Source: Spinacia oleracea
Lineage: Eukaryota; Streptophyta; Magnoliopsida; Caryophyllales; Amaranthaceae
Direction of reading: 5' to 3'
DNA length: 64,000 nucleotides
Assembly (NCBI RefSeq): GCF_020520425.1
Contig: NC_079487.1
Span: forward strand, 42,415,219-42,479,218
In this document: one piece after another, positions 33,086-44,832 of the stretch
How the letters are laid out: each line of letters opens with the position of its first letter
How positions within the stretch are numbered: the stretch's first letter is position 1
The notes under the pieces: generated by a model
Seen by the model: the letters and a program-made list of their open reading frames with translations, nothing else
What the model was told of the DNA's origin: nothing
Databases searched by the model: none
Made by a program: the position numbers and the translations under genes

Positions 33086-33235
33086 GAATGATTCTAGAAT
33101 ACCCTTCTTTTGAAGTATTTCCATGCGTTTTGTGTTTATATGGCCTAGTCGACAATGCCACAGATATGTGAGATCGGAATCACCAGTTTTAGCCTTTTTG
33201 GTATTTATGTTATAGATTTGTTTGCTTGTATCTAG
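33086..33235 (-). pseudogene. copia A, piece 2: gag-pre-integrase region
   Basis: The minus strand encodes VLDTSKQIYNINTKKAKTGD followed by LTYLWHCRLGHINTKRMEIL and QKKGILESF. This fits between piece 1 (ending ENGIYVL) and piece 3 (starting NLEKID). It is bounded by CACTA-1 on the right and copia B on the left. Confidence 0.9.
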
Positions 33236-33249
33236 CACTAGTGGAAAAA

Positions 33250-33540
33250 GGCTCATTTGCATCGGTGAATTTGCGTCGCAACCATAGACATGCGACGCAA
33301 ATGAAAAATTTTAGCTTTAATTTTAGTCATTTGCGTCGCAGTATTACTAAACTGCGAGGCAAATGACTTTATAATGTTCTTAAAGTCATTTGCGTCGCAG
33401 ATTAGTAGAGATGCGACGCAATTGAGTCACTCATTTGCCTCGCAATATTACTAAACTGCGAGGCAAATGACTTTAAAAACCTCTTAAAGTTATTTGCATC
33501 GCAGTTTAGTAATACTGCGAGGCAAATGAATTTGAAACTT
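33250..33540. repeat. CACTA-1 left subterminal repeats
   Basis: CATTTGCGTCGCA/TGCGACGCAAATG units and degenerate forms (TGCGAGGCAAATGA) recur about eight times in both orientations. Adjacent inverted pairs can form hairpins. In CACTA elements such motifs bind the transposase. Confidence 0.85.
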
Positions 33541-33599
33541 TTCAGAATTTGGTTTGGCACTCACCTAGCTATTCTCACTTTGCTCTAACCTAAATCGAA

Positions 33600-33995
33600 T
33601 GTCTGCTTCTCCTTTCACTGCCTTGTCCTCCTAGCCCGCTTCCTTCCTTGGTCCAACTTCTCACTGCACCCAGGCCAACTGCGACGGCCGTTCTTCCTCC
33701 GGCAAGCATACTCGTCCTCCGGCCTCTTCTCCCTGCGCGCTGAACCTCGTCTCCTCCTGCGCAGTGGTTGTCCTCTTCTCTGTCGTTCTCACTGCCGCCG
33801 CATCTCCTCGCTGCACACTGTCGTCGCGGCTAACAGCCGCCGCTGCTCTCACAGCCGCCGCGGCTCTCACATCCGTCGCAGCTCACAACCCCTGCACACC
33901 GCCCCTGCACACCTCCCTTACTACCACCGCCCCCTGCACGCCGTCCCTGCTCACAGCCACCGCCCCCTGTGTCGTCTGTCCTCTCTTCAATAATT
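33600..33995. other. GC-rich internal segment of CACTA-1
   Basis: This is C-rich sequence with alanine/threonine/proline-rich frames on the plus strand (TAAAALTAAAALTSVAAH). It may be a first exon of a captured gene or simply low-complexity. No family is recognised. Confidence 0.4.
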
Positions 33996-35040
33996 AATTA
34001 GGTATTATTTACATTTAAGATTGAATTTTAATCTTGATATTATTTAGTTGAATTTTAATTGTGCAATTTAATTATTATTGTGGATATTTTGATTGAATTT
34101 TAGTTGTTCATTTTAGTTGAATTTTAAGATTGAATTATGAAAGGTGCACACCCGAAAATAGAAGAACCGGAACATGGATATTGATGACAGGTGCATCTCA
34201 CTAAATCTCCCTTTGATATGTTCTATAAATCCAGAGAGGGGAAGAAATTATATGAATTATTATGAATTTATGATAGAAATGGGCCAATTTGGCATTTCTC
34301 TTTGCATTTGTATTTAATATGGATCAAATATAAGGAAATTGCTAAATGTCGCCCTCAGGGGACTATGTATCACAGGCCTTAAATTAGAAATACTATGAAT
34401 TATTAACTTTGAACAAATTGTAATTATGTCATAATTCCGAAACTGATACTATTTTTGGAAATATAAGGGATAGCAAAACACTTGATTTTAAACTGACACC
34501 AACGAAGGAAAATCTCGCAATTTTCACCCTTCAATGGAACTTTTTTTTTCTTTCTTTTTTGAGTTATTTGTTGTGGAGCTTTTTGTATATAGAAAGAACT
34601 GCAGGAAAAGACACTGCCAAAGTATATTATGAAAAATTCAAAACCCTGTCGTCATCATCGTTATGAAAGAAAGAAAAAGAGATTGTCCATTTCTTATTAA
34701 TCTAGGTACCTCTCCTCTTTGACAAAGATTATATGAGGGTACATGAATCTTGAGATATTTGATTATTTCTCGGGAAAATTTCCATTTGATTACCTATTAA
34801 GGGAACTGGAGCCTCTTCATCCTTTCCCACAACATTTCTCTATGTTAAGTAGTTAAATTAGTGATTGAAATTAAGCATACATGTGATTTGGTTTAAGATT
34901 CATATTGAAAGAAGCATCAATATTCAGGTAATAATGATATGAGTATCTGATTTTACTATGGTAACATTTTTATTAATGTTTTACCTTAAATATGATGCTG
35001 TATGGTAATTTCGTTTATTGAGACTTGTGATTTGGGGTAA

Positions 35041-35583
35041 CAGGCAATATCTGTCGAAGGATTGAAGAATTCCCTACAGACAGACTACATACAAAAAGTA
35101 AGTATATGATAAAACCTGCCTCATATTTGATTTTGTAGTTAGTTTGTGGACTATAAGTTTGCAATCAATCATGTGCTCAACTAATCGTCATATGTTCCCT
35201 TGCAGATTCTTGGTCTAGGTATCTGTGCTGACACAATGATTGGTGATGCTATGAGGAGAGGCATCTCAGGTGGTCAAAAGAAAAGATTGACTACAGGTGC
35301 TTCAGTTAAAAACAACTGTTGTAAAACTTAAATCTGATCATGCCCATTATTCTGAAGAATCATGGTAATAATGGAATTTTGCAGGTGAGATGATTGTTGG
35401 GCCGATTAAGGCGTTCTTTATGGATGAAATTACGAATGGCTTGGACAGTTCTACTTCATTTCAGATTGTTTCATGTGTTCAACAGTTGGTCCATGTAACA
35501 GATGCATCTGCATTGATTTTTTTGAGAGCTGTGGTTTTAGGTGTCCTAAGAGGAAGGGAATAGCTGACTTTCTACAGGAGGTA
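35041..35583 (+). pseudogene. captured fragment of a PDR/ABCG-type ABC transporter
   Basis: Three exons with their introns are visible. The first, ending near 35098, reads SVEGLKNSLQTDYIQK. The second (from about 35206) reads [20 protein letters not shown] plus [10 protein letters not shown], which includes the ABC signature. The third (from about 35386) reads [20 protein letters not shown] plus [10 protein letters not shown], the Walker B/D-loop region, followed by [13 protein letters not shown]. The frame then jumps to [18 protein letters not shown], skipping about 40 residues and changing frame, and ends with LQE and a GTAAGAG donor. Canonical GT/AG borders are kept, so genomic DNA was captured. 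The full transporter family has about 1400 residues; this is a small piece of the first nucleotide-binding domain. Confidence 0.88.
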
Positions 35584-36149
35584 AGAGTTTCCAACTCTGG
35601 TATCTGGTGATGCACACTTACCATTCTGAAGTGACTGCAATTTTCTCTAGCTTCCATGAATTTTTTCTTGAGTTAAACTTTCCATCCCTTTATAACTTAG
35701 TTACAGGTTATTTCACAAAAATGTATATAGCTTCTTCTGGGAATCTAGGATAGTTAACAAAACAGTAGCTATGAAACTTTAAGGTTATGATTTAAACTTC
35801 AAATCTCCTAATAAAAAGCACAGATTTTTTATTGATTGAGTCCACTGCTTGTTAAACATAGTTCCAATTTTTTTTCTTAATTTATTTGCTGCCTGATTTG
35901 TTTTTTTTTCACCCTTTTTTTTTTTGCAGTTGGTCATTTTAGCTCTGTAAAAATGACTGTATATATGCGTACTCGGATGCATGTGGACATTCTTCTTGCT
36001 AATTATTATTTGAACGCCCTGTTCTATGGTCTTATCGTGCTTCTTACTGACTGATTTCCAGAAGTGTCTGACTATCATGAGACTTCCTGTTTTCTTCAAA
36101 AACGTTGTAACTAAAATATTAAAAAACGAATTTTTTTTTAAAAAAAAAA

Positions 36150-36510
36150 AGTCATTTGCAACGCACATTTAGCTAATGTGCGTGGCAAATGACTTTTTTT
36201 TTTTCGCCTAAAAGTCATTTGCGTCGCACATTTAGCTAATGTGCGTTGCAAATGACTTTTCAGGCATGGTGCTGAAAAGTCATTTGCGTCGCACATTTAG
36301 CTAATGTGCGTTGCAAATGACTTTTCAGGCATGGTGCTGAAAAGTCATTTGCAACGCACATTTGCTAAATGTGCGACGCAAATAAGGTTCATTTGCGTCG
36401 CACAAATGTGCGACGCAAATGACTTTTAGTCATTTGCGTCGAGAGCTTTTGCCACGCACGATGTGCGACGCAAATGTGCTTAAAAGTGCGATGCAAATGA
36501 CCCTTTTTCC
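36150..36510. repeat. CACTA-1 right subterminal repeats
   Basis: Three near-identical tandem units of AAAAGTCATTTGCGTCGCAC, then ATTTAGCTAATGTGCG and TTGCAAATGACTTTT, are joined by CAGGCATGGTGCTG. Degenerate copies run to the end. Each unit is a near-perfect palindrome. Confidence 0.88.
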
Positions 36511-36517
36511 ACTAGTG

Positions 36518-37156
36518 TAGCACATATATACCATTTTCTTGTTGTGCTGAACCATAAAACATTCCATTTAAAGAAAAAGATCAACTATTGTCTTTAAATT
36601 GAAAACTAAAATCTTTAGAATCCAAACTTGAAACGGAAATGATTTTTCTGGTGATACTAGGAACATAGTAACAGTTTTCTAGTTCCAAAACAAAACCACT
36701 AGGCAAAGATATAAAATAAGATCCTACGGCTAACGCAGCAATCCGTACTCCATTTCCCACGCGTAGATCCATCTCGCCTTTATCAAGCTTTCTACTTCTC
36801 CTTAGTCCATGTGAATTGGAACATAAGCGTGAGCCACAACCAGTATCTAATACCCAAGAAGTATAATTTGCAAGATTACAATGTATAACATACATACTTG
36901 AAGGAGAAGCGACGTTTCCATCCGTCTTATCTTCCTTTATCTTAGGGCAATTTCTTTTGTAATGACCAATTTTATTATTATAGAAGCATTGCGCCATTGA
37001 AGGAGAAGTATTCTTCTTCATCTTGCTCTTAGAAGGCGCCTCTTGCCCTCCGGGAGTGGATGAAGATGCACTCTTGCTTTTCTTTCGCTTGCTTACTTTC
37101 TTGAACTTAGTGCACTTCACATTCAAAGGGTCTTGCTTGAACTTTAGGATTCTCTC
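36518..37156 (-). pseudogene. copia A, piece 1: gag C-terminus and protease
   Basis: The minus strand reads MNVKCTKFKKVSKRKKSKSA (basic gag tail) and then a degenerate zinc knuckle CFYNNKIGHYKRNC in which the second Cys is Asn. The protease motif WVLDTGCGSRLCSN follows, then VRIAALAVGSYFISLPSG, KIISVSSLDSKDFSF and a stop (36581-36583), and finally GMFYGSAQQENGIYVL up to the CACTA-1 end. The gag N-terminus and 5' LTR are not in the window, since copia C starts at 37157. Confidence 0.9.
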
Positions 37157-38580
37157 TGAAGGAAATAATGCCCTTGGTCCAAGTATGCATATAATATTAA
37201 GTCTAATAAATGCGGTTCAGTATTAATTAACAAGTTAATAATTCAGTAAGATCAAGTGAGCTGAATGCCTAGCTAGAGGCCGCTTCCGTTCAAGTGGAAT
37301 TAATTATATTAATCCACAACTTACTCTTGACTGAACCCGTAGAGTCACACAAATAGTACGTAAACGGATCAAGTATTTAATGGCATTAAATACTCCATCT
37401 ATGGATATTCGGAATCGACGGATCTTGGTTCCAGTGGGAGCTGAGATCGTTAAAGGCAAGAAATGAATACTCCAAAAACGATGATATTGCCGGAAACGGA
37501 AATATGGATCGTATCGGAAATATAAATATTATCCAAGTCGTAGATGTTGCCGGAAACAGAAACATGGTACGTATCGGAAAATATTATCGGAAATGGAAAT
37601 ATTGCCGGAATCGGAAATATTGCCGGAAACGGAAATATTGTCAGAATCGGAAATATTATCGGAATCGGAAAATAATTCCGGAAACGGAAATATTAAATAT
37701 TTGTTCGAAACGGAAATTAATTCCGGAATTGGAAATATTAAATATTGTTCGTATCGGAAATAAATTCCGGAATCGGAAATTTAATCGGAAGCGCATCGTA
37801 CGAATTTGCATCGGGCGAGCTTGCTAGACGAAGGCCCAGCACGAAGTTAGGCCCACGTCCAGCAAGCCAGCGCGCCACACGAACAGCCAAGGCCACGCCA
37901 GGCCCAACGCAAGGCCAGGCCCAACAGGTCGTGGCAGCGCGCGCACCTGCGAGCAGTGGGCTGCGAGCAGTGCTGCTGCGCTCGCGTGGGCCGAGCGGCC
38001 GTGTGGGCTGTGCGCGGGCATGGCCTGTTCGCTTGCGGGTCATGATCGTGTAGAGTTTGTGTTCACATACGAAACCTAAAGTGTATAGGATTTGTTTAAT
38101 GATTAAATTCCTAATCCTAAAAGATAAATTAATTAAATAAGAGTTCTACTAGGATTCTAATTTAATTAATTCGTATCCTAGTGGGATTCGATTAATTATT
38201 CCATGGCCTATAAATATGAGTTAAAGGCTCATAATTTATATAGATAATTTCAAGTATTCAAACAATAAAAAGCTAAGATTTTTAAGTAGAAAAATCAGCC
38301 ATATTCCTGCCCTATTAGCCGAAAATATATAGTACCTTAACGGCGATTCTAGTTGGTCAATCTTAAGGCGGATCCGCACGTGCTGTGGACTATCTACGGA
38401 GGGACGACACTTGGAGTCCTAAAGACTTGTTCTTGTTCGGTTCGGGCGCAGCTAGGGAGGGCACGCTACAAAGTGTATGCATCTGAATTATGCTAAATGA
38501 TTATGTGTAAATAATATGTTTCCTGGCTTTATGGTTTTTCCGCATGATTTATGTTTATTCATATGTATCATAACCTAACA
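37157..38580 (+). repeat. copia C 5' LTR
   Basis: The 1424-bp LTR runs TGAAGGAAATAATG to AACCTAACA, with the GGAA array at 37480-37790, a GC-rich part at 37800-38045 and TATAAATA at 38209-38216. The primer site TGGTATCACGAGCC starts at 38582. Confidence 0.93.
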
Positions 38581-38595
38581 GTGGTATCACGAGCC

Positions 38596-41099
38596 TCTTA
38601 TTATTTTCATAATCTAAATTGCATGACCATGGTTAAATTTTACAAATTTGCAAAGAATTAAAGGGGTGATTAATTTTCGTAATTAATTGCAAATTGCGTT
38701 TATTTAATTATATGTACGCAGTTTTTCGGCAGTTTCTTCGTTACTCATCCAAATCGAGTGATTTTTGTGTCAATTCCGCATGTAAAAGGCATTCTAAAAT
38801 TTTGACAAAAATTGTAATTTTCGGCCACCCAGAATTCCCAAATTCGAAGCCTAACTATGAATTTTCGGAGGTTTTAGTTTTTCGAACGCAAAAGTTTGTA
38901 AATTTAAGATGTTAAATTAAGTATTTGTGATTCTTGTTGATAAATCTTGAGTTTTTGATTGACCTACTGTATATGTTTAACAATTATGAATGCCTAGACT
39001 TGTTAATTATACAACCTAATTTGTAATTATTATTAATTTGTTGAAATTCGAATAATATAGAATTGATTTGTTTTTCATAATTAATTAATAATTTAATTAG
39101 GTATCCAAGATTAAAATCCACCATAAAAATTGTTAATTTATGTTAAATTTTTAATTTCTATGACCTAGATTTGAATCCATGTTAATCGGAAATTAATTGA
39201 TTAATAAATTTTCGATTTTTCGCCCTAAAATTATGAAATTAATATGTTTTATTAATTTGTCATTAATTTTAAATTAAAAATTAATTTTTTTTTATGAAAA
39301 CGCCCATAAATGTTGCACGCACAAAGCAATGGAAGCTACGTGTTACCCTTAAGGGGTGTTGTATAGTGCGGGCACGAGACGACGAGCAAGGGAGCTCGTC
39401 GCCCGTGCGGTACGAATGCAGCGAGCAACGAGCGTGGCATGCGCAAGGCTATGCGCCTAAGGGACGTGTGCTACGCGTGTGGGCGATGGGGCAACGGGCG
39501 AGCAAGTGCAGCGAGCAAGGCAAGCACGCGTGGGCAGCGATAGATGCTGCGCCACACATGCGTTGCCTCGCTCAGCAGCACGCCAAGGCAGTAGCCAAGG
39601 CAGCGACAAGCGCAGCACAACGTGCACACGGGCAGCGTTGGCTGGCCTGTCCAGCAAGCGTTGCCCAGCAGAGCGCCAAGGCGATGGGCGAGTGGGCTGC
39701 GCGCAAGCGTGGCTCGCTGGGCCTGACGCATTGGTGCGTTGTTGCTTGGGCTTTGCGGTATGATCAATCGAGTGACAAGGGGTTTGTTGCGTGTTGGACT
39801 TGACGAGGTATGGGCGCAAGCCCATGGCCTTGTCTTGACCCGATTGGTTCGTCTTAACTTTTAACTTAGGAATTTCAGTACGGAAATAATTTTAATTAAT
39901 TTTAAAATTAACAATTTAAATTGTTTTCTCGGATTTAATTTTGAATATTATAATTATTATAAATTTTAATTTATACTAATTATTTTACTAAAATTAAACC
40001 TTGAATTAATTTAAATCAACTGAAAATAAATTAAATAAAATGGATTCAATTATAAATTTATATGAGCTTTAAATTTTAATTAAATTTGTATGTTTCATGT
40101 TAGACTAGAAATACATTTTTATGTTTAAAATTAGTAAAGCATATGAATTTATTGGTTTAAGTGGGAGCATTTTTAGTCATAAACTCTTGATTAGGTCTAC
40201 AAATCCTTTAAGGTTAAACAACTTGATTAGAATTAATAAGGACTGAATAATTGGTAGATTATTGGTGCCCTTAATTAATTGCTGTAAATATTTATGTGAT
40301 GCATACAATCTGTTTTAACTAACCAATTATGTGGGCCATTCATGATAACGAATGGATGAATGGTATATATTGTATATGTACTGTTTTGCAGGTTATGAAG
40401 TGACTAGTATGGCCCAAATAGGATAGAAAATATGGTCTGCGTACCATTAATTTGAATGTAATTGGTCTAAAGCACCAAATTTATTTTTCAATTCAAATAT
40501 GGTCTGCGTACCATCAAATAGTTGTAATTAGTTTAATTATAGCTTATCCTATTTGAAGAAAATGGCGCATCCCACGGAAAAGTTCAAGACGGAGTTTCCA
40601 ATCCATTTTCAAGACGGACTTTGAAGTTGAAGCTTCAAGATGAAGTCGGGCCATACTAGATTACATTTATCTTATGCATGCTTTAAGTTATTTATTGCTT
40701 TTAAATATGTCTTAAATATGCATGAGATCAAAGCTTGATTATGTTGCATGATTAAGGATTTTAGTTCACTTATAATCTAACCAACATAGTAAGAGCCTTA
40801 AGTCCCAAACTTAAAAATTGAGTTAAAAGGTGCCATGCCAAAATAACACTTACTTGGATATCCTTTACATCGATCTTAGTAATAGTTTTCCGCCATAGCG
40901 AGGTGTTACTTATCGATTCTAAAGGGGTAAGGTACACAAATAATTGTGAGTACATGTTAGTTTTGGTGAAACTCAACGATATAAGTAATGAGCCCTTTTA
41001 TGTCGTGGCAAAATCGATAGGTTTACCTAATACGTTCTTAGACGTACCTATCAACCAAGAGTAGTTTCTAGACTATTAGCAAAAGGCTTTTGCTTACCT
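38596..41099 (+). other. copia C leader, part before CACTA-2
   Basis: Non-coding. It holds the leader hairpin (39372-39408), a GC-rich island (39310-39840) and two ATGGTCTGCGTACCAT motifs (around 40432 and 40499). It ends at the CACTA-2 target CCT (41097-41099). The leader resumes at 48006. Confidence 0.75.
39372..39408 (+). ncRNA. conserved leader hairpin, copia C
   Basis: GCACG..GACGACGAGC pairs with GCTCGTCG..CGTGC around an AAGGGA loop. Relative to copia D, one T-A pair in the outer stem is replaced by C-G, a compensated change. Confidence 0.55.
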
Positions 41100-41114
41100 C
41101 ACTAGTAGAAAAAA

Positions 41115-41330
41115 CCCCTGTTGCAGCCCCCTTGTTGCAGCGTACATGTATTAATACGCTTCAACAAAGAATCGGTCAACGCCGGTCAAACCCTTTAAAG
41201 GGTTGTTGCAGCGTACAATTTAATTGTTCCCTGCAAAAAAGTTTATTGCAGCGTACATTTTAAAATCCCCCTGCAATAGCCCGTTTTTGTTGCAGCGTAC
41301 AATTTAAAGCCCCCTGCAATAACCAGGGAA
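41115..41330. repeat. CACTA-2 left subterminal repeats
   Basis: TTGCAGCGTACA recurs about five times in the same orientation, with CCCTGCAA counterparts. It is a different motif from the TTGCGTCGCA type of CACTA-1. Confidence 0.85.
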
Positions 41331-41388
41331 ACAAAATTATTCTCTAGCTAATTCATAACAAATTAAGCCGCGTCTCAAAATTTTAATT

Positions 41389-41577
41389 ATGGCGCTCAAC
41401 TCCCTTCTTCTTCCCTTACCTTTCCCTGCGTCGTCCCCTCAAAAAATAAAAAACCTAAACCGCATCTCAAAGTTTCAGTTCTCGTTGCTCGCGTCCTGTT
41501 CTCCGTCAACCTTCTCGCCGCGGCTAGTTCTCTTCGTTGTCCCCTCTCTTTTAGGTTTGTTCAATTCGTTTATCTGA
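41389..41577 (+). other. short ORF resembling an N-terminal plastid-targeting sequence
   Basis: The 62-codon frame MALNSLLLPLPFPASSPQ and following is rich in Ser/Pro/Leu and poor in acidic residues, like a transit peptide. It might belong to the captured reductase downstream, but the join is not shown. A TTTAGGGTTTGTTCAATTCG repeat follows (41595-41750). Confidence 0.3.
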
Positions 41578-41594
41578 TTTTTGTTTTAAGAATT

Positions 41595-41750
41595 AGGGTT
41601 TGTTCAATTCGTTTTTAGGGTTTTGTGCTTTTGTTCAATTCGTTTTTAGGGTTTGTTCAATTCGTTTGTTCAATTCGGTTTTAGGGTTCAATTTGTTTGT
41701 TCGATCAATTCGTTTGTAGGGTTTGTTCAATTCGTTTTAGGGTTGTTCTC
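41595..41750 (+). repeat. TTCAATTCGTTT / TAGGGTTTG short tandem repeat
   Basis: Units of GTTCAATTCGTTTTTAGGG recur about seven times with indels. It resembles 5' UTR low-complexity sequence lying directly upstream of the reductase fragment. Confidence 0.7.
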
Positions 41751-41754
41751 GAAG

Positions 41755-41904
41755 ATGGATATGCCGAAGACATCAGATGCGACTGGGGCAGCTGGTGAGA
41801 AGCGGACATTGGAGGTGGATGCTGTGATTGAAGCTGATGGGGCTAATTCCAGGGTTGCTAAGTCTATTTCTGCTGGGGATTATGAGTATGCTATTGCCTT
41901 TCAG
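41755..41904 (+). pseudogene. CHLP: captured exon piece of geranylgeranyl reductase
   Basis: The 50-codon frame reads MDMPKTSDATGAAGEKRTLE and continues VDAVIEADGANSRVAKSI, AGDYEYAIAFQ. This matches the conserved FAD-binding part of plastid geranylgeranyl reductase, where VIGADGANSRVAKS is typical; here Gly of the motif is Glu. It ends at a GTTAGT donor. The enzyme reduces geranylgeranyl to phytyl chains for chlorophyll and tocopherol. Only this exon is visible. Confidence 0.85.
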
Positions 41905-43019
41905 GTTAGTAGATTTATTATGGGGATTATAATTCATATATTCCATTGTGAAAATGTCCAATTTCAGTAGGAATATAATACACTAGTAGAAAATACTCAA
42001 GTGCTTTGAGCCAAGTGCTTGGGTTTTAGAAATAACTCCTTATTAGCATTTGGTTTTGTTCTTCTTTTGCTTCTTTGTTGTTTGGGTTGTAAGCAGACCT
42101 GTGTTGGTTCTGCAGTTGTTGTTAGTTTATCTGAATTTATGAGAAAGGTAAGAATTTCTTCATTGAGTATGTGGTGATAGTTTTTTGCGTTTTCTGTTTT
42201 TGTTGAGGTTCAGTGAATCAGTGATTGTCTAATGTACTTGAATTGCTTGTAATATGTGATTTCTTTATGTAAATTATTCCTTCTTAATGCATATGCTTAT
42301 GACTTGCTGGTTATATTTGCGGGTTTCCGAGGTTGTTATGAGGTTTTAACTAGAAAGAAAAAGGTGTGTGTGTTTTTTTTACTGAGTTAGTCTCTGTTGC
42401 AATTGGGAAACAGATCATGTCGAGGCTGACCATTTAAAGGGTAGTAGAAACAGAGATTCAACATCAGTCTTTTCATTTACTCCGTAACTTTTTATGCAAT
42501 TAGATCTCCTAGGGTCAAGAGCTTGAGATCGATATACTCATATTGAGTCACATTGTAACTTGATGCATTTGTTGGAAGAACAATGGTTGACATCAAGTGA
42601 TTTTAATTTAAAAGTTTTAAAACTAACACTGGTTGCCTGAGGTTAGTTAGTTTAGCATCAACTGACATATTCAATTATGAAAATCTTTTTATTTGTATGC
42701 AATATCCTGAAATCTTAGATGTAAACGTATCTGTCGTGTCCTTGTTATAACTTTGGGATTCACTGAGGTTGAAAATCATCTCAATTTAAATAATAAATGT
42801 AGATGAAATAAGCTGTTGTTTTTCGTATAAGAAGATTTTGTTTTTGGTTCTTGGTATATGATTTAAAATCCATGTCATGGTAATTGTGTACAGGAAAATA
42901 ATATATTTGAACCTCGTGCAACGAATCTTCAAGACCTTTTTAAATTTTTAGCATGATACTTCAGACACGGGGTTCACTCTATGTTTTATTTCATTTTTTA
43001 ATTGAAAACCTTGTGCTGT

Positions 43020-43082
43020 AGGAGCTCTAATCTGTACGCAGTCAGCTTGTTGCAGAGCAGTCTTGGTGTTTTAAGCTTGAGG
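43020..43082 (+). pseudogene. possible coiled-coil exon (same source as 44407-44832)
   Basis: A frame reading SVRSQLVAEQSWCFKLE and ending in a GTATG donor lies between the reductase and cyclase-associated-protein fragments. The style fits the coiled-coil protein found downstream, but this short exon could come from elsewhere. Confidence 0.35.
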
Positions 43083-43439
43083 TATGTAATACCAGACCTG
43101 TTTTGATTTATTATACTTTTTTCCGCTTGAGTTGACATCTTTGCAGCTTTGTGTGTTCTGAAATATTTTCCCGCACGTCCGTCTTGGATATATGGATATA
43201 TTTAAACCATGTTTGGATAGATACCCATCTCTTGTCGATGGCTGAGGCTAACTGAAAAACATGGGAAATAGCTTTGGGCATCTGATTTAAATAAATATTA
43301 GTGTAAAAGCTTTGGGCATCTGATTTCTAATCCATGTACTTATGTAACTGACGTTTCATTTTTTTGCTCCCAAGTAATTGATGCGTACATAATTTTTCAT
43401 CTATTTGCTCCCAAGTAATAGACGCGTGCATAATGCCTT

Positions 43440-44351
43440 GACGGAGGGGAGGGGGTCTGATTTCTTCAACCATCATAAATCTGTTTCTGACAACCTTGCA
43501 GCTTTGGCATAGATTGCTTATTCAGGCAAAGATTGTGGTAAGTATTTTACTCTGAACTTTCAAATGCTGAAATTTTCAATCCCATAATTCCTTTTCTGGG
43601 TTTTGTAAGACATCTCTTCTTGCTAGGTATGAGTATGCCTAGTGCAAAAAGTTGGCAAATTGCTTAATTTTATAGCAACAAAGTATTGCTTGGAAACTCT
43701 TTTTGAATGATATAAAATTAATGCAAGTATCTAAAGAGTCAGATATGCTTACAGTCAACAAACAACTATTTTTGGACGAATTTAGAAAGAATTATTTTGT
43801 CAGTTCGTTTTTGGCCCTCTGATGTTCTTCAGAAGATGGTTTGCCATCACGCATACTGTTGTAATTTAAAATTTTGCGGCTTTGTACTGTACAAAAGTAC
43901 TTGATATGGATTTTCTGATTGTTCATTGTTCTTAATTACTCAGGTTCTGGTTGAGTACAGAAATAAGGATCCTAATCACGTGGAGTGGGCCAAGGCTTTG
44001 AAGGAGCTCTACTTACCAGGTTTGAGGGATTATGTTAAGAGTTTCTATCCACTTGGACCATTGTGGAGTTTCTGTAGCAAAGCTATTGTCTCTGCTGCGC
44101 CTAAATCCCCTGCACCAGCTGCTCCTGCAACACCCCCACCACCTCCTGCTCCTTTCTTCTCAGATCTAAACCTTCCTCTTCAAAACCAAAGGTTGGGATG
44201 TCTATCGTTTTTCCCCTCAAAATCCTTCTATTATTCGGTTAATTTTTTCGTGACCATACTTTTTTCATTCCTAGTCCCGAGAAAGGTCACTGATGACATG
44301 AAGGCAAAGAATCGTGCTGACGGCAGTGGTGTTGTCCCTGTTTGTGTATGA
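43440..44351 (+). pseudogene. CAP1: captured fragment of cyclase-associated protein
   Basis: Four exon pieces are visible. About 43441-43538 reads GSDFFNHHKSVSDNLAALA, a TAG in place of Trp, then IAYSGKDCG. About 43626-43685 reads GMSMPSAKSWQIA, a TAA, then FYSNK. From 43944 the frame reads VLVEYRNKDPNHVEWAKAL through KELYLPGLRDYVKSFYPLG and a proline-rich stretch (PAAPATPPPPPAPFFSD). From about 44277 it reads RKVTDDMKAKNRADGSGVV. This order matches the N-terminal helical domain and polyproline linker of plant cyclase-associated protein, an actin-recycling factor. Nonsense codons, deletions and retained introns mark a captured pseudogene. Confidence 0.9.
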
Positions 44352-44406
44352 GATGACATTTTCTTTTCCGTAGCTGATTAGTTTCCCTTTTGCACTTCTT
44401 ATTTAG

Positions 44407-44832
44407 CGAATGGAAGAACTTGAAAGTGAAACGAGAAGAATGAGGAAAGATCTAGACAAAGAAAAGGTACAATGGGAAACTTCTTTTTATCTCCTTTTCT
44501 TTCTCTTCCTATTTTCTCCTGCTGCAAGAAGAATTTGTTGATTGTAGTCTAAAGCAGGGCCAAGCAATTCTGTGTAAATGAGTAATTGTCCAAGACAGAA
44601 AGTAACCTTTTGTGGTTTGCTTGTTGCAGCCAGAAAGCATCTATAGCTGAACTGAAAACATAGCTAGATGAAGAGCGTAACCAAAGAAGAGAAGAGCGAG
44701 AAAAGGCTGCTGCAGATCTGAAAGCTTCAATACAAAGGGTTCAGTCCGAGGCTGAAGAAGAATTAAAACGAGCATCAGATGCTGCTTCGAGGCGAGAAAG
44801 AGAACAACAAGAAGTTATCAGTAAACTTCAGG
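44407..44832 (+). pseudogene. captured coiled-coil exons, FHA-domain-protein-like
   Basis: The exon from 44404 reads RMEELESETRRMRKDLDKEK and ends in a GTACAA donor. A second exon (about 44631-44832) reads QKASIAELKT, a TAG, LDEERNQRREEREKAAADL, then KASIQRVQSEAEEELKRA and ASRREREQQEVISKLQ before GTACC. Strongly heptad-like. The pattern recalls the coiled-coil part of plant SMAD/FHA-domain proteins; that family assignment is from memory and moderate. Confidence 0.6.

Larger units (their letters stand above)
33236..36517. mobile_element. CACTA-1, non-autonomous CACTA transposon with captured gene
   Basis: Terminal inverted repeats are CACTAGTGGAAAAAGG and CCTTTTTCCACTAGTG, flanked by the 3-bp duplication TAG (33233-33235 and 36518-36520). 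Both ends have many subterminal copies of CATTTGCGTCGCA in both orientations (33250-33540 and 36150-36510). At 3282 bp it has no transposase. The interior holds a GC-rich segment (33600-33990), AT-rich DNA and a fragment of a PDR-type ABC transporter gene. It was inserted in copia A. Confidence 0.93.

Noticed and set aside
36150-36510. Direct/inverted repeat cluster as a CRISPR-like array
   Set aside because: Units are palindromic without unique spacers, within CACTA ends of a plant genome.
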